From: Prevotella sp.
Lineage (GTDB): Bacteria > Bacteroidota > Bacteroidia > Bacteroidales > Bacteroidaceae
Length of the DNA: 59,762 nt
Assembly (NCBI GenBank): GCA_017964785.1
Contig: JAGCRH010000107.1
Coordinates: 1-59,762 of the forward strand
Reading direction: 5' to 3'
Below, piece by piece: positions 14,558 to 22,495 of the stretch (the first letter of the stretch is position 1; the number at the start of each line of letters is the position of its first letter). The notes below the pieces were generated by a model. That model saw only the letters and a program-made list of their open reading frames with translations, was not told where the DNA came from and did no database searches. Made by a program: the position numbers and the translations under genes.

Positions 14558-14587
14558 AATTCTTTTATGTATATATGCGTATATGCG

Positions 14588-15757
14588 TTACCATTTGTCT
14601 TTATATTTGCGCGGCTTGGGTTTAGTGGCGGGGACGGGATCACCTGGCTTCGGTGGTGTCGTGGGCTGTACCCCACCCTGCCATTGGGCAACGGGACGGT
14701 CGCCGTGCTCTTTACGAAAACTCTCGAAAGTACGGACACGAGCCCGCCAGTCAATCATCGGCTTACCATCCTTCAACGTCCATCCCGACTGACAACAGGC
14801 ATCGTAGAAACCATCGGCAGTGACATAGAGAAACGGTTTACCCTGTTGGGCACGTTCGTCGAAGTAGGCTTGTATCTCTTTCAGCGTGGGCGGGTTGTCG
14901 GCCACAGAAGGCTTGTTTTTGCCCTTTTGGGGCGATTTGGCGGGTTTTTCTTTCGCCGGCGGAGTATTTTGCATCCCCGACTTTTTCACACCGCCAGGAG
15001 CCCCGTCTTTGCCGTCAGGGGATTTTTCTTCCGTTTTACCATCGTCGGGCGCGTCGCCCCCCATACCCCCTATATTACCATTATCATTATCTATATTCTT
15101 ACTCTTACTCGCACTCTCTGATTGGGCGGGCTCGTCGCCTGCGCCTACGCGAGGATTTTTTGAGTTATTTTTGATGGTATTTTTAGACCCTTTTTTACCA
15201 TCTTTTCCGTCCGTTCTTAAACGCTCTGCATCGGGGTCGCTGTCAGCGTCGTCAGGCGAGCCTATGGCAACAATATTTCCATCGCCCGTCTCCTCGGTCT
15301 GATCGTTATCAATCGTCAGTTCATAACCATTATCTATATACATACGAGGTTGTATCAGCGTCTCGCCTTCGATGATAACCATCCCGCGCAGATACAATTC
15401 TTGCAGACCGTGTATCAGTCCAGGTCGCGGGCCGCTGGCTCCGCTCACGGCGATGGCTTCGGCAAAATACTTAATCGACTGATACTCACCATTCTTAGCC
15501 TTCTTCTGACATTGGAGGCAACGGAACGTCAACGACCGTTCGTTCTTAGGTTTCAGATCAAAGTCAGAGAGGCTGATAGCACCGGGTTTGGGCTGTAAGG
15601 CCAGCACGTTCAACAGATCGAAATAGACCCCCTTTGCCACCCACGAACAACATCTGTACCGGCGACTGCTGAGCAGGTCGCGTGAGAACATATAGAAACC
15701 CTTGCGGGTGGTACTTACCCTCATTCCCCGGGTAGTCTTTATCTTATTCCTTGCCAT
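14588..15757 (-). CDS. DnaD/replisome-organiser-like protein
   Basis: 389 residues. The N-terminal 140 residues contain YMFSRDLLSSRRYRCCSWVAKG and IHGLQELYLRGMVII, the winged-helix layout of phage replisome organisers. Residues about 141-285 are low-complexity (Asp, Gly, Lys, Pro, Asn). The C-terminal part has PTLKEIQAYFDERAQQGKPF and FYDACCQSGWTLKDGKPMID, a module seen in Bacteroidota phage replication proteins. It probably binds origin DNA and recruits the adjacent DnaC-like loader. Start ATG 15757; a long leader (15758-15997) with TTTTGCA repeats precedes it. Confidence 0.7.
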   Translation of the reverse strand: MARNKIKTTRGMRVSTTRKGFYMFSRDLLSSRRYRCCSWVAKGVYFDLLNVLALQPKPGAISLSDFDLKPKNERSLTFRCLQCQKKAKNGEYQSIKYFAEAIAVSGASGPRPGLIHGLQELYLRGMVIIEGETLIQPRMYIDNGYELTIDNDQTEETGDGNIVAIGSPDDADSDPDAERLRTDGKDGKKGSKNTIKNNSKNPRVGAGDEPAQSESASKSKNIDNDNGNIGGMGGDAPDDGKTEEKSPDGKDGAPGGVKKSGMQNTPPAKEKPAKSPQKGKNKPSVADNPPTLKEIQAYFDERAQQGKPFLYVTADGFYDACCQSGWTLKDGKPMIDWRARVRTFESFRKEHGDRPVAQWQGGVQPTTPPKPGDPVPATKPKPRKYKDKW

Positions 15758-15997
15758 ATTAAAACCTAATTAAAACCCCCACTTTTTCGCGTCGTTTTGC
15801 ATCGCGTTTTGTATTTCGTTTTGTGTCGCGTCCTGGTGCATTTTTGTGATACGTTTTGCAGCCTCTTTTTTGCACAAAAGGCGATACCGAAACGGCATTG
15901 TTTTCAATGCAGAATGTGCAAAATATCATCGCATTTTGCAAAAGACGGGTAAATATAGCCGTTTTTATTTTCATATCGCCGTGAATAATTCCGTTTA
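15758..15997 (-). promoter_or_regulatory. Long leader with TTTTGCA repeats (possible origin or operator)
   Basis: No gene is supported here. From about 15788 a degenerate 12-bp tandem repeat is seen (CGTTTTGCATCG, CGTTTTGTATTT, CGTTTTGTGTCG). TTTTGCA recurs in both orientations, including an exact 8-bp inverted repeat TGCAAAAT-8 nt-ATTTTGCA near 15919-15942. The clustering next to the helicase-loader genes makes a second replication origin or an operator plausible; neither is shown. Confidence 0.4.
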
Positions 15998-16029
15998 CAA
16001 AATTAGTTACGTTCAAAATGAATTAGGGA
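15998..16029 (-). promoter_or_regulatory. Leftward promoter for replication genes
   Basis: TAATTTTG (16005-15998) fits the -7 consensus. Upstream, TTGTCCCT (GTCCC at 16029-16025) sits 18 nt away from the box after the hexamer, one or two bases closer than in the GTCCCA promoters of the late genes. It should drive 15757 and the loader. Confidence 0.5.
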
Positions 16030-16045
16030 CAATTTTCCGCCGCGT

Positions 16046-16780
16046 CTATCCTTTCTTCTGATATCTCTTGGCACGTTTCAGATCATCATCGCTGATATGG
16101 TCCTGCCACACCTGGTTGAAGTTCACTCGGTCGTTGGGCCGTTTCTTGGCATTTTCCAACCAGCGGTTGCGCATGCGTCGCAACGACTCCTGTTCCTTTG
16201 AATCGACGCTGATGGGGATGTTGTACTGCACAAGGAACCGCTCCATCACCTCCAGGTTCTTGCGGTGGATGCCCATGCGGTTGCAGAACCGCTCGTCCTG
16301 TTCCACCCAGTCGAGAAACACATGGTAGAACTCCTGACAGAGCATCTGTGTGAAGTGCTGGGCACAGTCGTAGGAGAGCGCATAGCACTGATTGGTGCGC
16401 ATCACCTTCTTGTTGAGCCATACCTCTCGCGGCATCTGCACGGCGAGGTAGTCCGACGACTGCATCCGTGCCGAGAGCGCCGCCCCCGTCAGCGTACAGA
16501 GTTCCTGCGTCGAGGGCCACGTCTTCGCGTCGCGGGTCATTATCAGCATCGTCCCGTCGGGTGTCCGTCCGTGCAGGATATTCTCCCACGCCCGCTGCGA
16601 GTAACAGAGCCGCGAGAGGTTCTGTTCGGGGATGTAGCGCAGGTTGTTCTGCAGTATCACGTACTCGTGGGTATAGTCGCAGAACACCAGCGGCTCCCAC
16701 TCCGTGAGTTGGTGGTCCTCGTCCATCCCTCGATAATATGCCGCGACGTACCACGGCAGTTTCACATATATATTTGCCAT
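16046..16780 (-). CDS. Hypothetical protein, 244 aa
   Basis: Starts MANIYVKLPWYVAAYYRGMD. It contains a long helical middle (CAQHFTQMLCQEFYHVFLDW) and a basic C-terminus (KRAKRYQKKG). Cys and His are frequent but not arranged as a known site. No family. It ends 17 nt upstream of the replication promoter and follows the gene at 16785. Confidence 0.7.
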   Translation of the reverse strand: MANIYVKLPWYVAAYYRGMDEDHQLTEWEPLVFCDYTHEYVILQNNLRYIPEQNLSRLCYSQRAWENILHGRTPDGTMLIMTRDAKTWPSTQELCTLTGAALSARMQSSDYLAVQMPREVWLNKKVMRTNQCYALSYDCAQHFTQMLCQEFYHVFLDWVEQDERFCNRMGIHRKNLEVMERFLVQYNIPISVDSKEQESLRRMRNRWLENAKKRPNDRVNFNQVWQDHISDDDLKRAKRYQKKG

Positions 16781-16784
16781 CGTC

Positions 16785-17093
16785 CTATTGTTTTTTTGTC
16801 CGTTCTTCTTCCTTTCGCAACCAGCGCAGCATCTCGGTCAGTATCGTGTCTTCGTTCATGCCGCGCTTCGTCCAGAGGATCTGCATCGTGTCCTTCCGCC
16901 GGATGCGGATGATCCAACGGTCGAAAATGCGCTGGCGGTCGGTCATCAGCCCCAACCGCCCCATAATCTGCGATGCCTCGGCGGCCTTCTGCTGCCGTGC
17001 CGCGTCGGCTGCCGTCACCTCCATCTTCCGCCATGGGTCGAGTTTCGGCGCCTGCGGTCGCTTGTCCTTGTCCTTATCCTTCTTGGGTCTCAT
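16785..17093 (-). CDS. Small basic protein, 102 aa
   Basis: Starts MRPKKDKDKDKRPQAPK. A Lys/Asp-rich N-terminus is followed by helices rich in Arg (FDRWIIRIRRKDTMQILW) and ends in KEEERTKKQ. DNA or RNA binding is plausible from charge; no motif. It overlaps the stop of the upstream membrane gene by 4 nt. Confidence 0.65.
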   Translation of the reverse strand: MRPKKDKDKDKRPQAPKLDPWRKMEVTAADAARQQKAAEASQIMGRLGLMTDRQRIFDRWIIRIRRKDTMQILWTKRGMNEDTILTEMLRWLRKEEERTKKQ

Positions 17094-17575
17094 ACGATCC
17101 TTTTATCGAAATAATCCAAAAATGCAATCAACAATGTGCCTACGATGCCGCCAGCAATAATGAGCGAAAAAAACACGCCTACAAGATTATGCAAAAGCAT
17201 GCAAATGCAGCCGCCAATGGCAACGAGTGCAAACGGCAGACAGAAAAACAGCCACTTAGCGCTCTCCAAGGAAATTTCCTTTTTCGATAGTATATCCATG
17301 CCAAACCGTGTTCTGAGAATGTTTTCCGCCACGCGATTGCCTCCATTGGCCAGTCTCAGCAGACCGATATTTTCTTGAAAGGTTTTCCTCTTTACAAGTT
17401 CTGCACCAGAAACGATAGTGCGCGGGATTTTAATAGTCTCCCCTTTCTCATCCTTACATACAAAGATGATGCGCTGCGGGTTCTCGAAGTAATGGTAGAT
17501 ATACTTCATCATCGGTCTGCCAAGCACAAGAAAATCATCACCTGTCTTTAAGTCATTCAAAGTCCTATATCCCAT
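17090..17575 (-). CDS. Two-helix membrane protein, 161 aa
   Basis: Starts MGYRTLNDLKTGDDFLVLG. The N-terminal 100 residues look like a small beta-rich cytoplasmic domain. Residues about 103-125 (WLFFCLPFALVAIGGCICML) and 128-152 (LVGVFFSLIIAGGIVGTLLI) are two transmembrane helices, with a short DYFDKRIV tail. No family recognised. Confidence 0.75.
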   Translation of the reverse strand: MGYRTLNDLKTGDDFLVLGRPMMKYIYHYFENPQRIIFVCKDEKGETIKIPRTIVSGAELVKRKTFQENIGLLRLANGGNRVAENILRTRFGMDILSKKEISLESAKWLFFCLPFALVAIGGCICMLLHNLVGVFFSLIIAGGIVGTLLIAFLDYFDKRIV

Positions 17576-17586
17576 AGCCTTTCTCC

Positions 17587-17880
17587 TTATTCACCATAAC
17601 TCAACTCTTTTACAGATAACTCGACATCCCCCACCTTACGCTTCGAGGCAAAGACTTTCTTAGCGATGTATTTTTCTACGGGCATCACACGCCAATAGTG
17701 GCTGAACTTTTCACCCTGCGGCGACTTCTTATACGAGGCCCTGTGCGAGAGCCGACAGAGATAGTGCTGCCCGTCAACGAGGATGACGTCTACAAACCTG
17801 TCTCCCCTCTTGCACCCGCTCTGGAACTTCATCCCCCTGCGCCACTCGAAAAGCCTAATTATCTTTCCCGTCTTTGCCAT
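17587..17880 (-). CDS. Small basic protein, 97 aa
   Basis: Starts MAKTGKIIRLFEWRRGMKF. Beta-rich with many Lys/Arg and aromatics (HYWRVMPVEKYIAKKVF). Possibly a small nucleic-acid-binding barrel by composition. No family. Part of the 18909-16046 leftward run, 3 nt from its neighbour. Confidence 0.65.
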   Translation of the reverse strand: MAKTGKIIRLFEWRRGMKFQSGCKRGDRFVDVILVDGQHYLCRLSHRASYKKSPQGEKFSHYWRVMPVEKYIAKKVFASKRKVGDVELSVKELSYGE

Positions 17881-17883
17881 AAC

Positions 17884-18132
17884 TCAACACTCTATCAGTT
17901 TCTGTTCTGCGCAGGCGGCCTTGTAACCCTCCTCGCTGATCTGGTTCACTTTCTCGTGGAAGAGCCGCAGGGTCTCCATAGGGTCAAGGCGCTCCACACG
18001 GCAATAGGTCAGTATCGACACCATGTATGCCTCTGCCATCAGGTCGGGAAACTCCGACACTTTCAGACCCTTGCCTTCCAGTTGCCTTACCATGTCGAAG
18101 GCAATCTTCTTCGCCAATCTCTCGTACTTCAT
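17884..18132 (-). CDS. Small helical protein, 82 aa
   Basis: Starts MKYERLAKKIAFDMVRQLEG. All-helical composition, no motif. It sits between the paralogue gene (18163) and the basic gene (17880). Confidence 0.65.
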   Translation of the reverse strand: MKYERLAKKIAFDMVRQLEGKGLKVSEFPDLMAEAYMVSILTYCRVERLDPMETLRLFHEKVNQISEEGYKAACAEQKLIEC

Positions 18133-18162
18133 AATATTTCGTTTTTAGTCGTGGTTTATCGC

Positions 18163-18582
18163 TCAATACCTTAGTTTGATGCCGTAGCGGTCACGGAAGA
18201 GGTTGACCGCCCAATCGGGTGCCGAGTCAGTCACCTTGGAGCCGTCGGTATCGGTGGCCGTGTCGGCGGCGTGCTTGCTCTCGTATTGCTCCAACTCTGT
18301 GACGTAGTGCTGCACGAGGTTGACCACCTGCGGGTCGGGCTTCTGACCGCCCTCGATGCCATAGCGCCGCTGGATATACTTCATCTCGTTGGTGAACTTG
18401 CGGTTCATCACCATTTCCTCGTGCCCGCCTCCGTGGACGTAGAGCACCGCCAGCAGCCGCGCCGCCGTGTCGCGAGTCACCGCCGGGATGTCAGCCGCAA
18501 GACAGGCGTTCAACCAGTCCTGTTGCAACTTTGTGGCGAAATCCAGTTTACCGTCGCCATTGTCGAAATTAATCTGTTCCAT
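18163..18582 (-). CDS. Hypothetical protein, paralogue of 3108-3464
   Basis: 139 residues from MEQINFDNGDGKLDFATKLQ. It shares with 3108-3464 the pattern IPAVTRD, a small His-rich loop (HGGGHEEM), MKYIQRRYGIEGGQKPDP and the C-terminal LFRDRYGIKLRY. A serine/threonine/aspartate-rich insert (TATDTDGSKVTDS) separates the last block. Two diverged copies imply a useful but unknown function. Confidence 0.75.
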   Translation of the reverse strand: MEQINFDNGDGKLDFATKLQQDWLNACLAADIPAVTRDTAARLLAVLYVHGGGHEEMVMNRKFTNEMKYIQRRYGIEGGQKPDPQVVNLVQHYVTELEQYESKHAADTATDTDGSKVTDSAPDWAVNLFRDRYGIKLRY

Positions 18583-18588
18583 ATTCCT

Positions 18589-18909
18589 TTATTGTTTATA
18601 ATAATCGTCTCGCCATTGTGCCTTGAAAGAAGATTTCTTCGTACCGTCACCGACAACCTCCGCACGTCTGAGGTGAGTGCATCCGCTCTCCAGATACTCG
18701 ACAAACGGGCGCGGCTCGCGGGCTATCAGTTGTAGTATGAGGAATACCTGCTTTTCCTGTGACAACCGCTTCGGCAGTTTCAGGTCGTTGCAGATAAAGT
18801 GCGTACCTCCTCTGTTGTCGCGGTCGCCCTTGACGAGTGCTTCGGCTGCCAGCCGTACCCAGTGGATAATCTGCGCTTCCTCATGCAGGTTGATTGGTTT
18901 CTGATCCAT
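18589..18909 (-). CDS. Hypothetical protein, 106 aa
   Basis: Starts MDQKPINLHEEAQIIHWV. Helical N-terminal half, then a more mixed part (CTHLRRAEVVGDGTKKSSF). No motif. First gene downstream of the structured noncoding stretch 18910-19327, so that stretch may be its leader. Confidence 0.65.
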   Translation of the reverse strand: MDQKPINLHEEAQIIHWVRLAAEALVKGDRDNRGGTHFICNDLKLPKRLSQEKQVFLILQLIAREPRPFVEYLESGCTHLRRAEVVGDGTKKSSFKAQWRDDYYKQ

Positions 18910-18959
18910 ATATCTCTTTCTTTTGTCGTTCGTTCAAAAACCTGCGGATGTGAGACCCA

Positions 18960-19325
18960 GGGGTGCCGTCTTTCTGGCTGTCAAAACACCGGCCAATCGT
19001 CCATGAGTGGAGATTTGGTCTGACTTCGTAAGGAAAATCAATAGCGTAGCATTATTCGTTGAACATCTGAAACCGCAAGACGTCTTTCGTCACCTCCGAT
19101 ATAGTACCGTTGCTCTCCAACACGGGATTTGCACCCGCCCGGCTGCCTTTTCAGCCGTATTTTGAAGTTTAACGTTGTTCACTAATGTTACTCTCACATG
19201 CAGCCCCCTTGCGGGAACTGCGCTATTTCTGCGCCGCTACGCATAGTGGTACGGTAGGGACTCGAACCCCCGCTCAGTGCTAATTATCGCCTGTTGCACC
19301 ATTTACAGGCTTTCCGTACAGATCC
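18960..19325 (-). ncRNA. Structured noncoding region with tRNA-like elements
   Basis: No gene is supported in 18910-19327. Read leftward, 19322-19250 has a tRNA-like acceptor pair (GTACGG...CCGTAC) and a classic T-arm word (GGTTCGAGTCC) at tRNA distance, plus a possible D-arm (CTGT...ACAG), but I cannot fold an anticodon arm. Farther on are GCGC hairpins, an 8-bp stem closed by a GCAA tetraloop (CAGTTCCC-GCAA-GGGGGCTG, 19203-19222), a GGCTG/CAGCC stem and a second degenerate T-arm word (GGGTGCAAATCCC, about 19120-19140). It is either decayed tRNAs or a structured RNA of another type. Confidence 0.4.
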
Positions 19326-19327
19326 GT

Positions 19328-19552
19328 TCAAAGTTTGTCCTTCACCTCCCACTTGCCGTCGTAGTCCAGACAGAGCCACTGGCCGGGGCGGAGTTCTACA
19401 TACTTACCTTGCTCGTCCCAGTCGTAGAGCAGGTAGCAGATGCGCCCGTCGGACTCCTTGTGACAGGAGTAGATGCACGGCAGGGCGAAGATGGTAGGCG
19501 TGATCCCGTCGGGGATGAGTATCGCCTGTTTGTATCGTTTCGTCTCTTTCAT
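19328..19552 (-). CDS. Hypothetical protein, 74 aa
   Basis: Starts MKETKRYKQAILIPDGITP. Beta-rich, with CLDYDGKWEVKDKL at the end and two Cys in the middle. No family. Located 3 nt from the upstream gene stop and directly before the structured RNA region. Confidence 0.65.
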   Translation of the reverse strand: MKETKRYKQAILIPDGITPTIFALPCIYSCHKESDGRICYLLYDWDEQGKYVELRPGQWLCLDYDGKWEVKDKL

Positions 19553-19555
19553 ATC

Positions 19556-20341
19556 TCATTCGTTTTCGTCAATGACTCCGAGTTCCTTCAAGTCCTCGTC
19601 GGTGGAGAAGCGTCTGGCCACTTCGAGATTCTGCTCGATGGCGTGCTTGCCGATGCGGTTGAGCACGTCGCTGTCGGAGAGTTTCCGCGCCAGCACGTCC
19701 GCCGCCAGCCGCAGGTTCGCGTCGTCATTTAGGTTGATATACTGCTTCGGGTCGTCGGTCTGCACGTAGATGTCGCACACCCGCCGCCATGCCCATAGCG
19801 GACCGTCATATCGCCCGCGGATGAACAGCGGCGAGTAGTCCACGCCGAATTTCTCCTTCAGGTCGGCCATCAGCGCGTCGAACTGTCCTACGGCGAGTTC
19901 TGCACAGATGCGTCCGCACTCGATGCGGGCCTTCAGCTCGGTGTTCGTCTGCCTGTGGCGGTCGAGCGCCATCTTCACGGCCATGTAGATATTGAAGATG
20001 TGGCGGCGGTACTCGTCCTCGGTGCCGTCGAGGTAGTCGAGCCAGAGTTTCAGGCGGTCGCCGAAGTTCTGGTTGTGCTGCGCCTCGTACTCCTCCTGCC
20101 GGCGGAAGGTCTCGTTGCAGAGTTGCTTTGTCTTCTGCCTGTACTTGCCTGCCCGCTTGATGGCGTCGATGCCGTCGCTGATGGCCAGCCGCGCCACCTC
20201 GTTGGCCACGCCGATCATCGTGTTCACCAGCGAGTTCGCCCTGTCCCAGCCTTCCATGTACCGCTCCTGCGTCATGGTCGGACAGGCCGCCTGCACCTGG
20301 TTCGAGTGCCGATGTGTATAGTATAGTGGATTTGCTGCCAT
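19556..20341 (-). CDS. Helical hypothetical protein, 261 aa
   Basis: Starts MAANPLYYTHRHSNQ at ATG 20341, chosen because it lies 7 nt after the stop of the tiny membrane gene; a longer frame exists. Nearly all helical (YMEGWDRANSLVNTMIGVAN; NETFRRQEEYEAQHNQNF), with WAWRRVCDIYV in the second half. No motif. It could be structural, but this is a guess from composition only. Confidence 0.7.
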   Translation of the reverse strand: MAANPLYYTHRHSNQVQAACPTMTQERYMEGWDRANSLVNTMIGVANEVARLAISDGIDAIKRAGKYRQKTKQLCNETFRRQEEYEAQHNQNFGDRLKLWLDYLDGTEDEYRRHIFNIYMAVKMALDRHRQTNTELKARIECGRICAELAVGQFDALMADLKEKFGVDYSPLFIRGRYDGPLWAWRRVCDIYVQTDDPKQYINLNDDANLRLAADVLARKLSDSDVLNRIGKHAIEQNLEVARRFSTDEDLKELGVIDENE

Positions 20342-20348
20342 CGCGGGT

Positions 20349-20432
20349 TCATTTTGTACGCCATACCCAGATGAAGAAGGCGACGACAAGTATCGCGCCG
20401 AGGATGGCCCATACTGTAATTTTGGTTTCCAT
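20349..20432 (-). CDS. Tiny membrane protein, 27 aa
   Basis: METKITVWAILGAILVVAFF and a short IWVWRTK tail: one transmembrane helix with a positively charged C-terminus. It ends 7 nt before the start of the 261-aa gene. Such one-helix proteins are common in phages. Function is unknown, and it was kept because of its ideal membrane-helix composition. Confidence 0.55.
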   Translation of the reverse strand: METKITVWAILGAILVVAFFIWVWRTK

Positions 20433-20610
20433 ACGTTTTATCGTTTTGTTCGTTGTCAGAGAAAGAAGCCCCGCCGCACGTCCATTTCGGGCTTGGCAGC
20501 ATTAGATGTCGGTGGCGGCGGGGTCGGGTTTGCGCAGAAATGGGAGTCAGCGCGGGTTGAAAACTTTGGTCAGCTATCCTTGGTCGGACACTTAGCGTGA
20601 GTGCATATTG

Positions 20611-21308
20611 CTATGTTAAAGGTATCGACTGAATAAAATAGCTCTGCAGTATCATACATTGCCAGACGCTCCAGGTCGAACGCAGACAGTCGTAGAGTCC
20701 ATCGTGCTGTGCGCGTCCTTCAAGCAGTTCGGCAGGGATTTTCGGAAGAGGTCGTAGGCAAGCATCGGCTTGCGAAGGATATCGTCGTGACTGCCACTGC
20801 GTCTGATATAGTCGGGCAGTCTCTTGGCATTCTCACCGTCAGTCACCATCAGTGCCGTTTCGAGTACGAATGTGCGGCAGTCGCGGAAGTAGTGCTGATG
20901 GATGGGCATCGTCATAAAAAACTTCCTCGCGATTGTCTTCAAAATAGGAAAGTCGAAGTCCTGGCCCTGACACCAGAGGCAGACGGTTTCCGCCTCATAT
21001 TTCTTTTTCACGTCATCGACCCAATCGAAGAATTTCCTGAAAGCATCGTTGACTGGCAGCGGCTCGTCAGCTAAGACGCATGACTTCGCCGTGTTGTTCT
21101 GTCGGCTCCAGAAGTCAATCGTGTCCTGATCAAACGAGAAACCTGCCACGACACAGGTACGCAAATCGACGCCGACACAGAAAGTGTCTTCAAGGAAAGG
21201 GTTGTCCTTGGCACTACGGCTCCATGCAACGGCAGCCAACTGCATCGGGGCGGCATCGGGGGCGGTGGAGCAGGTCTCAAAGTCGAATGTAATATCCAGA
21301 TGTTTCAT
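20611..21308 (-). pseudogene. DEDD-type 3'-5' exonuclease with a frameshift near the 3' end
   Basis: The first frame (start 21308) runs to a stop at 20652, 218 residues. N-terminal ITFDFETCS (metal-binding D9 and E11), CLWCQGQDFDFPIL in the middle and the overall length fit the Rv2179c-like 3'-5' exoribonuclease family. The C-terminal motif is missing in this frame (DAHSTMDSTTVC). The -1 frame from the A-run at 20739-20742 gives IPAELLEGRAQHDGLYDCLR, which restores the Hx4D motif, and continues to TAG at 20611. So a base was lost, or a -1 slip at CGA-AAA-TCC makes the full enzyme. Confidence 0.7.
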
Positions 21309-21316
21309 GTTTACCT

Positions 21317-21877
21317 TTATTTATTTGTAAGTTTCTCGGCGAACTGCTCGGTGAACTGGCGGATGCCCTGACGCTCCCACTCGTGCCAGTCGTCGGCGGC
21401 GAAGCGCTTCATCACAGTCTTGTAGGACTTCATGCCGCGCTCGAACATGAACTGTCCGAAGCGTTTGCGGTAAGCCACGTCGCCGAGGAAGCGCCAAAAG
21501 TCGCCCGGCACGGTGATGTCAAACTCTCGCTCCTCGAACGACTGTCCCTCCATCGGTCGGGGCGGGATGCGGTAGAAATGTCGGTACTGCGCCATATTGT
21601 CGTCGCCTGGCACGGCGACCTCGCCCACGCAGCGCACCTCGATGAACAGTTTCTCCTCGGTCTTCAGCCAGTTGATGTACGCCACCTTCAGGGCGAGGAT
21701 GCCGTCAATCTCCCACTGGGCGAAGCCGTCGCGGAAGAAACGGGTGTAGGCGAACATCTCGCTCGCGCCGCAGTCCTGCATCTCCGCGTAGAGCGATTTC
21801 TTCTCGTCGGCGGTCAGGTCCGAGGGTGCCAGGATGCCCTGCGGTACGAGGATTTTATCAAAAATTCCTTTGGTCAT
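21317..21877 (-). CDS. Hypothetical protein, 186 aa
   Basis: Starts MTKGIFDKILVPQGILAPSD. Mixed alpha/beta (FIEVRCVGEVAVPGDDNM; FDITVPGDFWRFLGDVAYRK) with a helical end. No family recognised. It has its own -7 box (21911-21904), lies divergent from the HTH gene at 21988 and heads the 21877-16046 leftward run. Confidence 0.75.
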   Translation of the reverse strand: MTKGIFDKILVPQGILAPSDLTADEKKSLYAEMQDCGASEMFAYTRFFRDGFAQWEIDGILALKVAYINWLKTEEKLFIEVRCVGEVAVPGDDNMAQYRHFYRIPPRPMEGQSFEEREFDITVPGDFWRFLGDVAYRKRFGQFMFERGMKSYKTVMKRFAADDWHEWERQGIRQFTEQFAEKLTNK

Positions 21878-21903
21878 ATCAGATGTATTTTATAAATTTG
21901 CAG

Positions 21904-21911
21904 CAAAGATA
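21904..21911 (-). promoter_or_regulatory. -7 box (TATCTTTG) for gene 21877
   Basis: Leftward TATCTTTG matches the consensus. No TTTG is seen 20 nt upstream; instead the palindrome at 21931-21945 covers that position, so the promoter is probably controlled by the protein that binds it. Confidence 0.6.
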
Positions 21912-21930
21912 AATAGAAAAATCGGAAATA

Positions 21931-21945
21931 ATATCGAAACGATAT
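21931..21945. promoter_or_regulatory. Candidate operator (ATATCG-AAA-CGATAT)
   Basis: Perfect 6-bp inverted repeat in the divergent intergenic region between 21877 and 21988, over the -33 position of the leftward promoter. The HTH product of 21988 is the natural candidate ligand. Confidence 0.5.
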
Positions 21946-21987
21946 ATCATTTTAATATTTTTAATGTTTTTACTTTGTTTTTAATTT

Positions 21988-22467
21988 ATGGCTTACAATT
22001 ACAAGAAAGAGTTCTTCCGCGACTGGTACGAGAAGAACAAGAAGAGCATCCGCAAGGAAGACCTGAAAATCGTCTTGAAGACATCGAGTGCCAACAATCT
22101 GCAATACTGGCTGTTGGAAAAGCCGTTGCCGCCATTGAAGGAGGGACAGCCCGACACGGGCGACAGAGACTGGCTGCCGCTGCGCTGCATCCTACGGCTG
22201 TGCAACCACTACGGTCTGCGACTCTCCGACTTCATCGAGAACGCGGAGGAACCGCGACAGCGGAAGCGGCAGACGAAAAGCGAGACGAAGACGCTGGCTG
22301 CGGTGAAGGAAGCCTACCAAGCGGCGCTCGATGCGAAGGAAGAGGCGCTGACCGCGAAGGACGAAACGATCGCCGCACAGCGCGAGACCATCGCGGCCCT
22401 TCAGACGGCCCTCGGCAGAAAGGGCGGTGCGCCAGCCTTCGCAGGGGAAAAAACGCCAGCGACCTGA
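21988..22467 (+). CDS. HTH regulator with C-terminal coiled coil
   Basis: 159 residues from MAYNYKKEFFRDWYEKN. Residues about 15-85 look like a divergent XRE-type helix-turn-helix (LKTSSANNLQYWLLEK; WLPLRCILRLCNHYGLRLSDF), followed from 86 to 140 by a long coiled coil (AALDAKEEALTAKDETIAAQ). It is the only rightward gene in the first 31 kb, transcribed divergently from 21877 across a palindrome. Probably a repressor controlling the leftward run; assignment is by pattern. Confidence 0.65.
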   Translation: MAYNYKKEFFRDWYEKNKKSIRKEDLKIVLKTSSANNLQYWLLEKPLPPLKEGQPDTGDRDWLPLRCILRLCNHYGLRLSDFIENAEEPRQRKRQTKSETKTLAAVKEAYQAALDAKEEALTAKDETIAAQRETIAALQTALGRKGGAPAFAGEKTPAT

Positions 22468-22495
22468 GCCGCCGCCCGCCGCACGACCCGTCCGC

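Noticed and set aside
13433-15121. 562-codon rightward frame
   Set aside because: It lies antisense to the helicase loader and replisome-organiser genes, whose motifs are clear; GC-rich third positions create such shadow frames. The same applies to long frames at 11830-12906, 24202-25650, 36242-37354 and 37366-38400.
15759-16016. 85-codon leftward frame just before gene 15757
   Set aside because: Its start lies upstream of the predicted transcription start, and its C-terminal half is the translation of a 12-bp tandem repeat.
19250-19322. Canonical tRNA gene
   Set aside because: Acceptor and T-arm fit, but no anticodon stem can be formed, so only a tRNA-like element is reported.
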